From contig MHVR01000014.1 of NCBI GenBank assembly GCA_001825315.1, positions 9,129-48,035 on the forward strand: a DNA stretch of 38,907 nt, given 5' to 3'. A program made the position numbers and the translations under genes. Origin of the DNA: Candidatus Zambryskibacteria bacterium RIFCSPHIGHO2_02_FULL_43_14 (lineage in GTDB: Bacteria; Patescibacteriota; Minisyncoccia; Phycocordibacterales; Zambryskibacteraceae). Under the pieces are notes generated by a model. It saw only the letters and a program-made list of their open reading frames with translations. It did no database searches and was not told where the DNA came from. Shown piece after piece: positions 1 to 8,734 of this stretch; positions within the stretch are counted from its first letter, which is position 1; each line of letters starts with the position of its first letter.

Positions 1-1
1 C

Positions 2-1969
2 GCCGATCATGTAGCCCAGATCGGGACCTTTGGCACCATGATGGCGCGTGGCGCCGTGCGCGATGTTACCCGCGCGCTCGGCTTCTCATATGCTTTGGGT
101 GACCAGATTGCCAAACTTATCCCCATAGGCGCGCAAGGTTTTCCTATGACCATTGATCGTGCCTTCAAGGAATCCCCCGAGCTTAAAGTGCTTTATGAAA
201 AAGATGCGGACGCCAAAACTATTCTCGAAATGGCCAAGAAAATTGAGGGTAATGCCAGACACGTTTCTGTACACGCCGCTGGCGTTGTCATATCACCCAA
301 ATTACTAACAGAATACACACCGCTCCAATATGATACTAAAGGGGAACAAAAAATTATTACGCAATATGACATGTACTCCTTGGATCCAAATGCCGGAGGA
401 GAAATGACGGTAGGACTTCTCAAATTCGATCTCTTGGGTATCAGGAATCTCTCGATTATTGCCGAAACTCTGACCCGTATCGAAAAGATTGAAGGTAAAA
501 AAATCAAAATGGAAGATATCCCCATTGATGATAGTAAAACTTTTGAGATGCTTGCGCGCGGTGAGACCGAAGGCACTTTCCAACTTAATGGTAACGGCAT
601 GACACGCTCACTCATGGATTTGAAGCCAAACACTATCCACGACATCAACGTCATGGTGGCTCTTTATCGTCCCGGCCCAATGGATAACATCAAAGAGTAT
701 ATCGCGAGGAAGCACGGTCAAAGACCGGTCTCTTATCTTCACCCCAAGATGAAAAGTTTCTTAGACACAACTTACGGAGTGCTTGTGTATCAAGATGATC
801 TTCTGATGACTGCGATTGAGGTTGCAGGATATTCTTGGGGCGAGGTAGATAAATTCCGTAAAGCGGTGGGTAAAAAAATTCCTGAAGAGATGAGAAAGCA
901 ACATGTAATGTTCGTTGACGGTTGCATCAAACATGGTGATATGAGTAAAGAAAAAGCGGAAACGCTTTGGAAACTTTTTGAACCCTTCCAAGGTTACGGT
1001 TTCAATAAGGCTCACGCAGCGAGTTATGGTTATATTGCTTATATCACGGCATATCTGAAAGCAAATTTCCCAGCCATCTATATGTCCGCTGTGCTTACTG
1101 CGGAATCGGGCGACGTGGAGAAAATAGGAATCATGATTAAGGAATGCAAACATATGGGTATAGAGGTATTGCCACCCTCAATAAATGAAAGTTTTTCCCA
1201 ATTTACCGTGGTTAACGAGCCGCCTCCGCCAAAGGCTACGACAAGCCAACGTAAAATACGTTTTGGACTTACTACTATCAAGAATTTCGGCCAAGGTATT
1301 TCAAGCGCTATTACAGCCGAAAGAAAACTCAACGGCAAGTTCAAAGATTTAGCGGACTTTCTCGATCGTATCAAAGATAAAAACTTGAATAAAAAGTCTC
1401 TGGAATCCCTCATAAAATGCGGGGCTATGGATACACTCGCTGAACGAGGTGAGCTCCTCGCCAATGTTGACAACTTACTTGAATATCATCGCGAAAGGAT
1501 GAACGCGCCGAAAAATCAAGACTCCCTCTTTGATCTGATGTCTGATACTTCAACCCTGCCCGTCCTTCGACTTAACTCAGGACCTACGGCCACTCAAAAA
1601 GATAAATTATTATGGGAAAAGGAGTTGCTTGGCCTCTACATCTCCGGCCATCCGCTTGAGGCGTATAAAGACAAACTTCTTTCTGTCAAAACCAGTATAG
1701 AGAAACTACCCAATTTGAGAGAAGGTGATGAAGCCGTGATAGCGGGTCTAGTCGAAGAAACACGTGACATTTTGACCAAAGGAAATGAGCGTATGGTTTT
1801 TATGCGCCTGGCTGATTTATCTGGCATTATTGAGGTCGCCATCTTTCCCAGAGTACTTAGCGAGTTTCGTGCTTTCGTCCAGCCGGAAGCCTGTATCGCT
1901 ATCAAAGGCAAAGTATCGAAGCGTAAAGGCGAAACCTCCTTCATTGCCGAAAAGATTAAGGCGCTATAG
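2..1969 (+). CDS. dnaE: DNA polymerase III alpha subunit, 5'-truncated by window edge
   Basis: Replicative polymerase subunit that extends DNA at the fork. The reading frame is open from base 2, so the gene starts upstream; the PHP domain and the first two catalytic aspartates are outside the window. Visible parts in order: a VAQIGTFGTMMARG segment, the stretch KFDLLGIRNL (Asp codon at 428-430) matching the third palm aspartate of E. coli DnaE, a fingers segment with ALYRPGPMDN, a helix-hairpin-helix region near LESLIKCGAMD, and a C-terminal OB fold from about nt 1735 to the stop. It ends just after the OB fold. The last codons, reading AEKIKAL-stop, are repeated in altered form beyond the adjacent transposase (2679-2702). 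Identification is secure from several conserved blocks. Confidence 0.95.
   Translation, partial: ADHVAQIGTFGTMMARGAVRDVTRALGFSYALGDQIAKLIPIGAQGFPMTIDRAFKESPELKVLYEKDADAKTILEMAKKIEGNARHVSVHAAGVVISPKLLTEYTPLQYDTKGEQKIITQYDMYSLDPNAGGEMTVGLLKFDLLGIRNLSIIAETLTRIEKIEGKKIKMEDIPIDDSKTFEMLARGETEGTFQLNGNGMTRSLMDLKPNTIHDINVMVALYRPGPMDNIKEYIARKHGQRPVSYLHPKMKSFLDTTYGVLVYQDDLLMTAIEVAGYSWGEVDKFRKAVGKKIPEEMRKQHVMFVDGCIKHGDMSKEKAETLWKLFEPFQGYGFNKAHAASYGYIAYITAYLKANFPAIYMSAVLTAESGDVEKIGIMIKECKHMGIEVLPPSINESFSQFTVVNEPPPPKATTSQRKIRFGLTTIKNFGQGISSAITAERKLNGKFKDLADFLDRIKDKNLNKKSLESLIKCGAMDTLAERGELLANVDNLLEYHRERMNAPKNQDSLFDLMSDTSTLPVLRLNSGPTATQKDKLLWEKELLGLYISGHPLEAYKDKLLSVKTSIEKLPNLREGDEAVIAGLVEETRDILTKGNERMVFMRLADLSGIIEVAIFPRVLSEFRAFVQPEACIAIKGKVSKRKGETSFIAEKIKAL
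1946..1969 (+). repeat. dnaE 3'-end segment, left copy
   Basis: These 24 bases encode AEKIKAL-stop, the end of dnaE. A second copy at 2679-2702 encodes AEKINAL-stop in the same orientation on the far side of the transposase module. The copies differ mainly at third codon positions, so this is not a fresh target-site duplication. Confidence 0.7.
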
Positions 1970-2624
1970 CCCTCGTGTCAACATGCCACGTTGACACATC
2001 AGCTTCATGCATGAAATCCAAAAGCTCGTTTTCATACTTTTTTAATTCAGTATTAAACAAACTATAAAAGAGCTCTTTATTTATAATAAAATCTCTCCGA
2101 CCTTCTCCAAAATAATCTTTATAGCTAGACCAATCATAAGTCCTCAAGAAACTTTTTGCTTCAACTTTTCCCGGTCGATTACTTTTCCAATCTTTAAATT
2201 TTAAATCTAAGACATTTAAATCAATATAGAAAGGAATATAGAGAAATTGAGAATCCTCTTGAATTGGTACTATTTGAGCCTTATTTTGGAATAAATATCC
2301 GCTTCTACCTTTATTTTTAGTATTAAAATATTTTGTATAAGCATTTCCTAACCTCCTAATGTATTCTGAAATACCTCCTTCAATTACTTCATAAAGCAAA
2401 AGATGAAAATGGTTGGGTAAAATGGTCCATTTTAATACTTCTACTAATTTTTCTTGATTAAATTCTAATGGATTTAAATTTTCTTTTCTCCTGGTCCGGA
2501 TCTTGCCAGATTTGTTATTTATAAGAAATAGATCATTTGTAAATCTGAAATAGTCGTTTTTATCCAAAAAAATCTTTCTCTTGTCTACCCCTCTATTAAA
2601 AACATGGGCAATATCTCCAACCAT
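1956..2624 (-). CDS. REP-associated Y1/HUH transposase (RAYT), copy 1
   Basis: A 222-residue single-stranded-DNA transposase of the IS200-like Y1 family, expected to nick and rejoin hairpin-containing DNA. The HUH motif is in NHFHLLL (His72, His74). The nucleophilic tyrosine should lie in NAYTKYFN (Tyr96 or Tyr99), followed by the family-typical GYLFQNKAQ. The gene is AT-rich and converges on dnaE, overlapping its 3' end by 14 bp; its last codons (VSTWHVDT) are encoded by the left terminal hairpin. A TAGTAT box (2631-2636) lies 6 nt upstream of ATG and there is no Shine-Dalgarno site. Together with the terminal hairpins it looks like a complete RAYT/REP module; whether it is active is unknown. 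Confidence 0.85.
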   Translation of the reverse strand: MVGDIAHVFNRGVDKRKIFLDKNDYFRFTNDLFLINNKSGKIRTRRKENLNPLEFNQEKLVEVLKWTILPNHFHLLLYEVIEGGISEYIRRLGNAYTKYFNTKNKGRSGYLFQNKAQIVPIQEDSQFLYIPFYIDLNVLDLKFKDWKSNRPGKVEAKSFLRTYDWSSYKDYFGEGRRDFIINKELFYSLFNTELKKYENELLDFMHEADVSTWHVDTRAIAP

Positions 2625-2676
2625 GATCTAATACTATCCTAACACTCTGATGTGTCAACGTGGTATGTCGATACAC
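1975..2676. mobile_element. RAYT module 1 bounded by inverted REP-like hairpins
   Basis: The left end (1975-1997) is a perfect hairpin, GTGTCAAC / GTTGACAC around a 7-nt loop. The right end (about 2652-2676) is a related imperfect hairpin. A 17-nt arm, CCACGTTGACACATCAG at 1986-2002, is repeated exactly in inverse orientation at 2647-2663. Between them lies one transposase gene. This matches the known RAYT arrangement of a Y1 transposase between inverted REP sequences. Exact cleavage sites cannot be seen. Confidence 0.75.
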
Positions 2677-2678
2677 TA

Positions 2679-2702
2679 GCAGAAAAGATTAATGCCTTGT
2701 AG
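2679..2702 (+). repeat. dnaE 3'-end segment, right copy
   Basis: Encodes AEKINAL-stop and ends 9 bp before the thrS start. It is probably the remnant of the original dnaE 3' end that once adjoined thrS. It has no gene of its own in front of it, only the right hairpin of the transposase module. Confidence 0.65.
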
Positions 2703-2711
2703 GATAAAGCC

Positions 2712-3944
2712 ATGTCTGAATCAGAACGCGACCACAAGAAAATAGGAAAGGAGCTGGAACTGTTTACCTTCTCGGATATTGTGGGTAAAGGCTTGCCACT
2801 CTGGCTTCCTAAAGGAGCTACGGTGCGCCGTGAGCTTGAGCGCTTTATCATCGACGAGGAAATACGTCGCGGCTATTTGCATGTAAGAACGCCGGACATT
2901 GCCAAACTTGATTTGTATAAAAAGTCTGGTCACTATCCTTATTACAAGAAGGATATGTATGCGCCCATAATTATAGACGATGAGGAATTCATGTTGCGGC
3001 CAATGACCTGCCCTCATCATTTTGAGCTTTATTTGACCAAACCCCGTTCCTACCGCGACCTACCGATGCGCATAGCGGAGCTAGCCCAGCTTTACCGCTA
3101 CGAGCAATCCGGAGAGCTTATGGGCCTGCAACGCGTACGCACTTTCTGCCTATCCGATGCTCACATTATCTGCGCGGACGAGAAACAGGCGGTAGAGGAA
3201 ATGGGCAAGGCTCTCGATCTAATTGAATACGTCAACAAAATTTTCAATCTTGAATATGGCAAGGATTACCGTTATCGGTTATCACTCGGCGACAGAAACA
3301 ATACCGAAAAGTATTATCAGGATGATGCCGGCTGGGATAAGGCCGAGAGCTTGCTTCGTGATCTGATGAAAACAAGAGGAGTTGATTTTGAGGAAGCTAA
3401 GAATGAAGCCGCTTTCTACGGGCCGAAAGTCGATGTCCAGATGAAAAACGTGAACAGCAAGGAGGATACGGCTTTTACCGTCCAGTACGACCTCTCTTCT
3501 CCGCAGCGCTTTGAGCTAGATTACGTAGGAGAAGACGGCAAATCGCATCGCGCTTTCGTGGTACACCGTTCTTCTATCGGTGCCATCGAGCGTATCATGG
3601 CCTTTTTGATAGAAAAATATGCTGGCGCCTTCCCTCTCTGGCTTGCACCGGTGCAGGTTAAAGTCCTGCCAATCGGCGAAGCGCATTTTCTATACGCCAC
3701 GGAGATTTTTGACAAACTTAAAGCCGAAAATATCAGAGTAGAACTCGACGTATCAGACGAAACTCTCGGTAAGAAAATTAGAAACGCAAAGACAGAGAAA
3801 ATTCCTTACGCGCTTGTTATAGGTGACAAAGAAGTTTCAGAAAAGAAAGTGACTATCGAGAGTCGTGATAATGGAAATCTTGGAACATCTTCCGTAGAAA
3901 ACTTAGTATTGAAACTTAGGAAAGAAATAAAGGATAGGGAATAA
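2712..3944 (+). CDS. thrS: Threonyl-tRNA synthetase, short form without TGS and editing domains
   Basis: Charges tRNA-Thr. The 410-residue protein begins directly at the catalytic domain (DHKKIGKELELF, residues 7-18), where full-length bacterial enzymes (about 640 residues) already have N-terminal TGS and editing domains. The three expected zinc ligands are visible: Cys100 in MTCPHH, His151 in SDAHIIC and His285 in VVHRSS. Motif 2 (LYRYEQSGELMGLQRVRTF, 128-146) and motif 3 (SIGAIERIM) are intact, and an anticodon-binding domain fills residues 310-410. Without the editing domain, proofreading of Ser-tRNA-Thr must be absent or done in trans. A TAGGAT box (2700-2705) sits 6 nt before ATG. The start is supported by the immediate onset of conserved sequence. 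Confidence 0.95.
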   Translation: MSESERDHKKIGKELELFTFSDIVGKGLPLWLPKGATVRRELERFIIDEEIRRGYLHVRTPDIAKLDLYKKSGHYPYYKKDMYAPIIIDDEEFMLRPMTCPHHFELYLTKPRSYRDLPMRIAELAQLYRYEQSGELMGLQRVRTFCLSDAHIICADEKQAVEEMGKALDLIEYVNKIFNLEYGKDYRYRLSLGDRNNTEKYYQDDAGWDKAESLLRDLMKTRGVDFEEAKNEAAFYGPKVDVQMKNVNSKEDTAFTVQYDLSSPQRFELDYVGEDGKSHRAFVVHRSSIGAIERIMAFLIEKYAGAFPLWLAPVQVKVLPIGEAHFLYATEIFDKLKAENIRVELDVSDETLGKKIRNAKTEKIPYALVIGDKEVSEKKVTIESRDNGNLGTSSVENLVLKLRKEIKDRE

Positions 3945-3952
3945 AAAAAACA

Positions 3953-3992
3953 AATATTAACATTTCTAGCGATCGCTTATTTTGTTAATATT
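3953..3992. terminator. Bidirectional hairpin between convergent thrS and lysS
   Basis: Ten-base arms AATATTAACA (3953-3962) and TGTTAATATT (3983-3992) enclose a 20-nt loop that itself contains the palindrome AGCGATCGCT (3968-3977). A-rich sequence precedes and T-rich sequence follows. The position between convergent genes fits a shared terminator; the stem is AT-rich, so strength is uncertain. Confidence 0.55.
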
Positions 3993-4021
3993 ACTACATA
4001 TGTCATTTTTTCGTTAGATAG

Positions 4022-5380
4022 TCATGTTCGAGGTTTGAGAGTTGGGAAAAGAATTACTTCTTTAATATTTTTAACATTTGTGAGAAGCATAACGAGGCGA
4101 TCGATGCCGATACCAATACCGCCGTTCGGTGGCATGCCGTATTCCATCGCTTCCAAATACTCCAGGTCGGATGGTGAAATATCCTTCTCTCCCGCTTTCC
4201 CTTTTTTATCTTCTTCTAGATAGCGTTCTCTTTGGTCTATAGAATTATTAAGTTCAGAAAAAGCGTTGACTAATTCCAATCCCCCCATCACCAATTGAAA
4301 ACGGTCGATGAGATTTGGATTATCTTCTTTTCTCTTGGCAAACGGATTAGCTGAAACAGGATAATCAACAAGAAATGTTGGCTGGACTAAGGTTGGTCGA
4401 ATTTCCCTTTTGTATTCTTCGTCCGTAACTTCGGGATATGGCATTACTTTAAAACTCGGTTCAAGATTAATCTCTTGCCCTTGATACTCAAACTGCAATT
4501 TGCCAAATAGCCCCTCAACTACAAATTTGAAGAGCTCTTCTATAAATTCACGTTGGCTCTTGGCATCTGCATACGCCTCATTCGATTCGAGCATGGTAAA
4601 CTCCGGATTATGTGTAGTATCTATGCCTTCATTTCTAAAACGCTTACCTATCTCAAAAACCTTGCTCATGCCTCCAGCTAAGAGTTCCTTGAGATACAAT
4701 TCCTGAGCTATAGGTAAATAGAAATCCATATCAAGAGCATTGTGATGTGTCTTAAATGGCAGAGCGGTAGCGCCACCGGCAAGCGGCTGTAGATTCGGTA
4801 AATCAACTTCGATATATCCGTCATTGAGGTAAAACTGCCTGACGAGTTCAATGATCTTGGCCCGAGTAACAAATCTTTCCTTGATACCCGGATTGGACAA
4901 GAGATCGAGATAGCGTTTCCTGAATCGCTCTTCAATATCCTGTAAGCCATGCCACTTTTCCGGCAGTGGCAACAAGGATTTCGAGAGCATTCTTATCTCT
5001 TCGGCAAGAATAGTTTTCTCATTTTTCTTAGTCAGAAAGAAAGTGCCTTTCACTTCCACAAAATCGCCTATATCAAAAGCTTCTTCAAAAAGTTCGTATA
5101 ACTCTGAAGATAATGGTTCACTCTTCTTAAGCAGAGCCTGGAAACGGCCCGTACCATCGTCAAAATCAAAAAAAATAATTTTACCCTGCGCGCGTAAGGA
5201 TAGAATACGGCCGACCATAGATAAGTTTTTTTTACTCCCTGTTAATTCATCAAAGCGAATTCCCGCTTCCTTGCAAGTAATGTCTTGATGCGCGGTGGTA
5301 GGATAAGGATTAACGCCTTTTTTTATAAGAAAATTGAGCTTATTTAGACGAGCAGAGCGTATTTCTTCTATAGATGCCAT
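4022..5380 (-). CDS. lysS: Lysyl-tRNA synthetase, class II
   Basis: Charges tRNA-Lys. The 452-residue protein has an N-terminal OB-fold anticodon domain (about residues 50-135, with [10 protein letters not shown]) and a class II catalytic core. Motif 2 is [20 protein letters not shown] (246-265); motif 3 is [15 protein letters not shown] near the C-terminus. It is shorter than the usual 490-505 residues, mostly through a trimmed N-terminus. The start is followed immediately by a plausible N-terminal helix; upstream lies a CTAG-rich repeat with no Shine-Dalgarno site. It converges on thrS. Confidence 0.95.
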   Translation of the reverse strand: MASIEEIRSARLNKLNFLIKKGVNPYPTTAHQDITCKEAGIRFDELTGSKKNLSMVGRILSLRAQGKIIFFDFDDGTGRFQALLKKSEPLSSELYELFEEAFDIGDFVEVKGTFFLTKKNEKTILAEEIRMLSKSLLPLPEKWHGLQDIEERFRKRYLDLLSNPGIKERFVTRAKIIELVRQFYLNDGYIEVDLPNLQPLAGGATALPFKTHHNALDMDFYLPIAQELYLKELLAGGMSKVFEIGKRFRNEGIDTTHNPEFTMLESNEAYADAKSQREFIEELFKFVVEGLFGKLQFEYQGQEINLEPSFKVMPYPEVTDEEYKREIRPTLVQPTFLVDYPVSANPFAKRKEDNPNLIDRFQLVMGGLELVNAFSELNNSIDQRERYLEEDKKGKAGEKDISPSDLEYLEAMEYGMPPNGGIGIGIDRLVMLLTNVKNIKEVILFPTLKPRT

Positions 5381-5391
5381 TAGGTTAGGTG

Positions 5392-5454
5392 CTAGGATCT
5401 AGGTTCTAGGGTCTAGGGTCTAGAATTTGCTAGCCACTAGTCCCTAGTAGCTAG
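5392..5454. repeat. CTAG heptad repeat between greA and lysS
   Basis: CTAG occurs nine times in 63 bp, at 5392, 5399, 5406, 5413, 5420, 5430, 5437, 5444 and 5451: two runs with an exact 7-bp period joined by a 10-bp step. The ends also form an inverted repeat, TAGGTTCTAG and CTAGAACCTA (5451-5460). It occupies nearly the whole greA-lysS gap. Function unknown; it could fold as RNA or bind a protein. Confidence 0.8.
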
Positions 5455-5457
5455 AAC

Positions 5458-5925
5458 CTATTTAATATCAATAATCTTATACGACATCATACCATTTGGA
5501 GTTTCGAAAGAGAATGTCTCACCTTTGGATTTCCCCATGGCAGCCATGCCTAGAGGAGAGCGGACGGAGATTTTACCCTTGGCAGCATCCGCTTCTTCAG
5601 AACCAACCATAGTGTAAGATTTGCGGGATTTGTCGCCCCTTTTTTCTACAGTCATGATTGAACCGACAGAGACAAGATTGGTACTTTGGGTGGAAACAAT
5701 CTTGGCCGATTTCAAAATAACTTCAAGTCGACCAATCCGGTCCTCCAATATCGCTTGATTATCACGCGCTTCTTGGTATTCCTGATTCTCGGAAAAATCT
5801 CCCAGAGATTTGGCGTACTCTAGAGCTTCTGCGATCTCTTTGCGCCTAGTTGTCTTGATATATTCAAGTTCTTTCTCAAGCTCCTTAAATTTCTCTTTAG
5901 TAAGATATTCTTCGTTGTTGTGCAT
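5458..5925 (-). CDS. greA: Transcription elongation factor GreA
   Basis: Rescues backtracked RNA polymerase by stimulating transcript cleavage. The 155-residue protein is of normal length. The N-terminal coiled coil (residues 8-75) carries the tip sequence GDFSENQEY with acidic residues Asp43 and Glu46, the pair needed for cleavage in characterised GreA. The C-terminal FKBP-like domain includes RSPLGMAAMGKSKGETFSF. A TAAAAT box (5933-5938) lies 7 nt upstream of ATG, suggesting a leaderless or near-leaderless transcript. It lies upstream of lysS and is separated from it by the CTAG repeat. Confidence 0.95.
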   Translation of the reverse strand: MHNNEEYLTKEKFKELEKELEYIKTTRRKEIAEALEYAKSLGDFSENQEYQEARDNQAILEDRIGRLEVILKSAKIVSTQSTNLVSVGSIMTVEKRGDKSRKSYTMVGSEEADAAKGKISVRSPLGMAAMGKSKGETFSFETPNGMMSYKIIDIK

Positions 5926-5932
5926 TAGTTAA

Positions 5933-5938
5933 ATTTTA
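5933..5938 (-). promoter_or_regulatory. Candidate -10 box of greA, near-leaderless
   Basis: On the minus strand TAAAAT is followed by 7 nt and then the greA ATG, so transcription would begin at or next to the start codon. No clear -35 box is seen. Confidence 0.4.
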
Positions 5939-5970
5939 AATTATTGGCAGACATCATACCTAACTATCTC

Positions 5971-5997
5971 TAAAAAATCAATCCCGCCAAGACGGGA
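5971..5997 (-). terminator. Intrinsic terminator after PBP2 gene
   Basis: Just past the PBP2 stop, the minus strand reads TCCCG, a 6-nt loop, CGGGA, then a T-rich run containing TTTTTT. The stem is short but placement and T-run fit a terminator. Confidence 0.55.
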
Positions 5998-6001
5998 CAG
6001 A

Positions 6002-7723
6002 TTACTCTAAATATTCTGGAGTATTGACCGACATCCAATCGAGAAGTTGACGGACTACCGACGTGGCTCCGAGAATATTTGAACTTGGTCCTCTCTCCAT
6101 AACGACTGCCCAAGCGTATTTGGGATGTTGGAATGGAAAGAAACCGACAGACCAAGAATTTACATAGAGTTTGGCCGAACCGACTTCTGCCGTACCTGTT
6201 TTGGCAGCGACTTCGACATATGGCACATTAAGACCAACCGAAGTGCCGTAAGTAACGGACTCTCTCATACCTTCCCGCACCACCTTCCAATCTTTATCAT
6301 CAAACTCAATGATATTTAGAACAGGTTCCGGACTACCTCCGATAATAAGTGACGGTTTCAAAACCTGACCACCATTGGCAATAGTAGAAACAAATCTCGC
6401 GGCGTTAAGAGGGGTGATTTGGGTACCATATTGACCAATGGCAGTGATATAAGTGTCGCCCAAACGCCAAATTTCGTTATTAAATTTCTCTTTTTTCCAT
6501 AGAGGAGTGGGAATGACACCTTCTACCTCTCCAAGAAGTTCAATTCCCGTCTTTTCTGTCAGGGCGAAGAGTTGGAAATATCTATCTAAAACGGTGATAC
6601 CCAACCCTTTCTGATCATCAAAACCACCACCAATAGAATAGAAATAAGTGTCCGAAGAGACCGCCAGTGCTTTTCTCATATCTGTCCAGCCATGAGCCTT
6701 CCAGTCCTTAAAGACCGAAGGTTTAGATGGATTATATGGATTGGGAACCGTGATTGAACCGGTACTTAAGATTTGTTTTTCTGGAGAAATTAACTTTTCA
6801 TTAAGAGCCGCCAAAGCAATGATGGGCTTTAAAATGGACCCGGGAGTATAGAGCCCGCCTATGGCACGATTAAGAAAAGGTTTTGACGGACTATTGACCA
6901 TAGTACTAATGGCGTCTTGATCGGTACCAGCAGTAAGTATGTTTTGGTTATATTCGGGGAAACTTGTCAACGCGAGAAGTTCGCCCGTCCTGACATCCAT
7001 AAGCACTGCCGTCCCACCGACAAAACCATTGCTTTGAGCAAGAGACTTGATGGTCTGATAGAACACCTCTGTTAAACGAGCGTCAATCGAGAGAATGAGA
7101 GACTTGCCATCAATTGCTTTCTCAATCACTGACTCCGAAGTTACCACTCCAAAAACGTCCGTCTCTCTTAATTTCAGACCATTTCGGCCGCGAAGAAGAT
7201 CATCGTAGGCACGTTCAACCCCGTCACGACCACGATAATTTTTCTCATAATAAACACCGGTTCGATCGGCTATAGGATATTTAAGATAACCAACCGTATG
7301 CGAAAGACCCTCGAAGGGCGGATAGAACCGACCAGCGAAATCACTATCTTCTTTCTTAATAATATTGGTAGCCAATTCATGCATATTTCTGTCATAAATC
7401 AGTCCCCTATTGGCAAAGATGAGAGTTTGTTCCAGACGATTATCTTCAGAAATTTGAGCGTAGATAGAGCCTTGTTTTATACTTAGCACCCAGAGTCTAG
7501 AAACCAAAGAAAGAATTACTACGACTAACACAATTTTTAAAATGAGAAAAATTTTTCGGCCCATTGGCCTCTCTATCCTGCCCTCAAAACGATGCTCCTC
7601 AAAGCCCGGTAGATTCGTTGAATCAAGAAAAATGTCTTCTGGATTAATATCTTGATATTTTCGGCCTACCTGCGCAGGTAAATCCAAACGTTTCTTTATT
7701 TTGCGTAAAATTAGTCTAAACAT
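6002..7723 (-). CDS. mrdA: Penicillin-binding protein 2, elongation transpeptidase
   Basis: Class B PBP that cross-links side-wall peptidoglycan. The 573-residue protein has a 50-residue cytoplasmic tail, one membrane helix (about 57-78), a dimerisation region and a transpeptidase domain. Active-site motifs are complete: SILK (Ser296-Lys299), SSD (356-358) and KTG (508-510). The gene is last in the mreB-mreC-mreD-like order, so it belongs to the elongation machinery; no rodA gene is present nearby. A palindrome within the tail codes for LPAQVG (residues 15-20). The start overlaps the preceding gene by 8 bp, supporting translational coupling. Confidence 0.93.
   Translation of the reverse strand: MFRLILRKIKKRLDLPAQVGRKYQDINPEDIFLDSTNLPGFEEHRFEGRIERPMGRKIFLILKIVLVVVILSLVSRLWVLSIKQGSIYAQISEDNRLEQTLIFANRGLIYDRNMHELATNIIKKEDSDFAGRFYPPFEGLSHTVGYLKYPIADRTGVYYEKNYRGRDGVERAYDDLLRGRNGLKLRETDVFGVVTSESVIEKAIDGKSLILSIDARLTEVFYQTIKSLAQSNGFVGGTAVLMDVRTGELLALTSFPEYNQNILTAGTDQDAISTMVNSPSKPFLNRAIGGLYTPGSILKPIIALAALNEKLISPEKQILSTGSITVPNPYNPSKPSVFKDWKAHGWTDMRKALAVSSDTYFYSIGGGFDDQKGLGITVLDRYFQLFALTEKTGIELLGEVEGVIPTPLWKKEKFNNEIWRLGDTYITAIGQYGTQITPLNAARFVSTIANGGQVLKPSLIIGGSPEPVLNIIEFDDKDWKVVREGMRESVTYGTSVGLNVPYVEVAAKTGTAEVGSAKLYVNSWSVGFFPFQHPKYAWAVVMERGPSSNILGATSVVRQLLDWMSVNTPEYLE
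7667..7680. repeat. Palindrome inside the PBP2 N-terminal tail
   Basis: TACCTGCGCAGGTA is a perfect 14-bp palindrome that encodes part of LPAQVG in the cytoplasmic tail of PBP2, a region under little structural constraint. Confidence 0.5.
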
Positions 7724-7955
7724 ACATTCTTAACCTATCTCGCAAGGGTAAAAGAATAATGAGTATAATCAAAGCAACGACGGCTGTTGTTATGCCATTA
7801 CCGTAAATAGCATCAATCAAAAATGCGAACAAAATACCTTCCCAGAAAAAGGAGATAAGTGCCATAGCGATAAATAAGACCGGAAGATAAATCCAGTATG
7901 GCAAAACCAATATGGAGACAAGCACAATCATAATCCCGAGAGTGCGGTGGATCAT
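7716..7955 (-). CDS. Small MreD-like membrane protein
   Basis: A 79-residue, strongly hydrophobic protein with about three membrane segments (roughly 5-22, 25-45 and 52-72) and a basic C-terminus. It lies where mreD is expected, between mreC and the PBP2 gene, and overlaps both by a few bases (ATG at 7953-7955 against the mreC stop). Typical MreD is about 160 residues, so this would be a half-sized version. Position supports a rod-complex role; sequence alone does not prove it. Confidence 0.6.
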   Translation of the reverse strand: MIHRTLGIMIVLVSILVLPYWIYLPVLFIAMALISFFWEGILFAFLIDAIYGNGITTAVVALIILIILLPLRDRLRMYV

Positions 7956-8734
7956 GGCGTTACAAATACAAATCGAATGGCGAAGATATTTGTCGGACTT
8001 TGAGCTAACACTTCTTGAAATGAGTCTGTCGATTGAGTACTTACTTCTGCCACTACAGCCAAGAGGCTTGGAGTAATACTAGGAGAAAGAATTCTGTCTC
8101 CCTTCTCCACTCTAATATCGCGCGGAAGAATAAATTTGAAACTCCCTCCACCAGTACCCTCGAGTACTATAGGCACATCATTCCTTTCAAGTATGGCGTT
8201 TGTTTCTTCTCCACTGGCAGAGAAAAGCTTCACTCTAGCCCTCTTGGGAAAGACTTCGAGGACTGCTCCTAAGATCGGCCCTTCTGGTAAAGATACTTCG
8301 GAGCCGAGAGTAACAGAATCCTCCGAACCGGCGTCGATAATAATAATATCGTAAGGCGTCTGTGGTGGATGAGTTAGCACTGCTGCCGCGACCATATTGG
8401 AATTTAGCCTCCGGCCCACCAGTTCAAGAAGAATGTTTTCTTGAACTCTTTTACTTAATAAGGAAAGAATTTCAGTTTCCAGAGAAGATACTTTTTCTTT
8501 AAGCACAACGTTCTCTGCTACAAGCATTTTCTGCGAACGTAAGTATATGAAACTATTTCGCAAACTCCGGGCAATAATATTCTCTGCTTTCCAAGCGGGA
8601 GAAACTATTGTGATAATTGTTCCGTCAAAGAAAGAAAAGACGAATATCCCGAACACAAAGACGACTGCAAGAACGGCTATCCGTCTAAAATACGGATGCC
8701 TCAACCTATTTTTTGGGAGGTAATTCGCTTTCAT
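7952..8734 (-). CDS. mreC: Rod shape-determining protein MreC
   Basis: Envelope scaffold linking MreB filaments to PBP2. The 260-residue protein has one membrane helix (about 19-38), a periplasmic coiled coil (about 65-100) and the paired beta-barrel region with conserved segments such as IIIDAGSEDSVTLGSEV and PEGPILGAVLEV. Length is near normal. The chosen ATG overlaps the mreB 3' end by 29 bp and no strong Shine-Dalgarno site is visible, so translational coupling to mreB is likely. Confidence 0.9.
   Translation of the reverse strand: MKANYLPKNRLRHPYFRRIAVLAVVFVFGIFVFSFFDGTIITIVSPAWKAENIIARSLRNSFIYLRSQKMLVAENVVLKEKVSSLETEILSLLSKRVQENILLELVGRRLNSNMVAAAVLTHPPQTPYDIIIIDAGSEDSVTLGSEVSLPEGPILGAVLEVFPKRARVKLFSASGEETNAILERNDVPIVLEGTGGGSFKFILPRDIRVEKGDRILSPSITPSLLAVVAEVSTQSTDSFQEVLAQSPTNIFAIRFVFVTP

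Noticed and set aside
1946-2702. Ordinary target-site duplication flanking RAYT 1
   Set aside because: The two 24-base copies differ at several positions, mostly synonymous, and Y1 transposases do not make such duplications.
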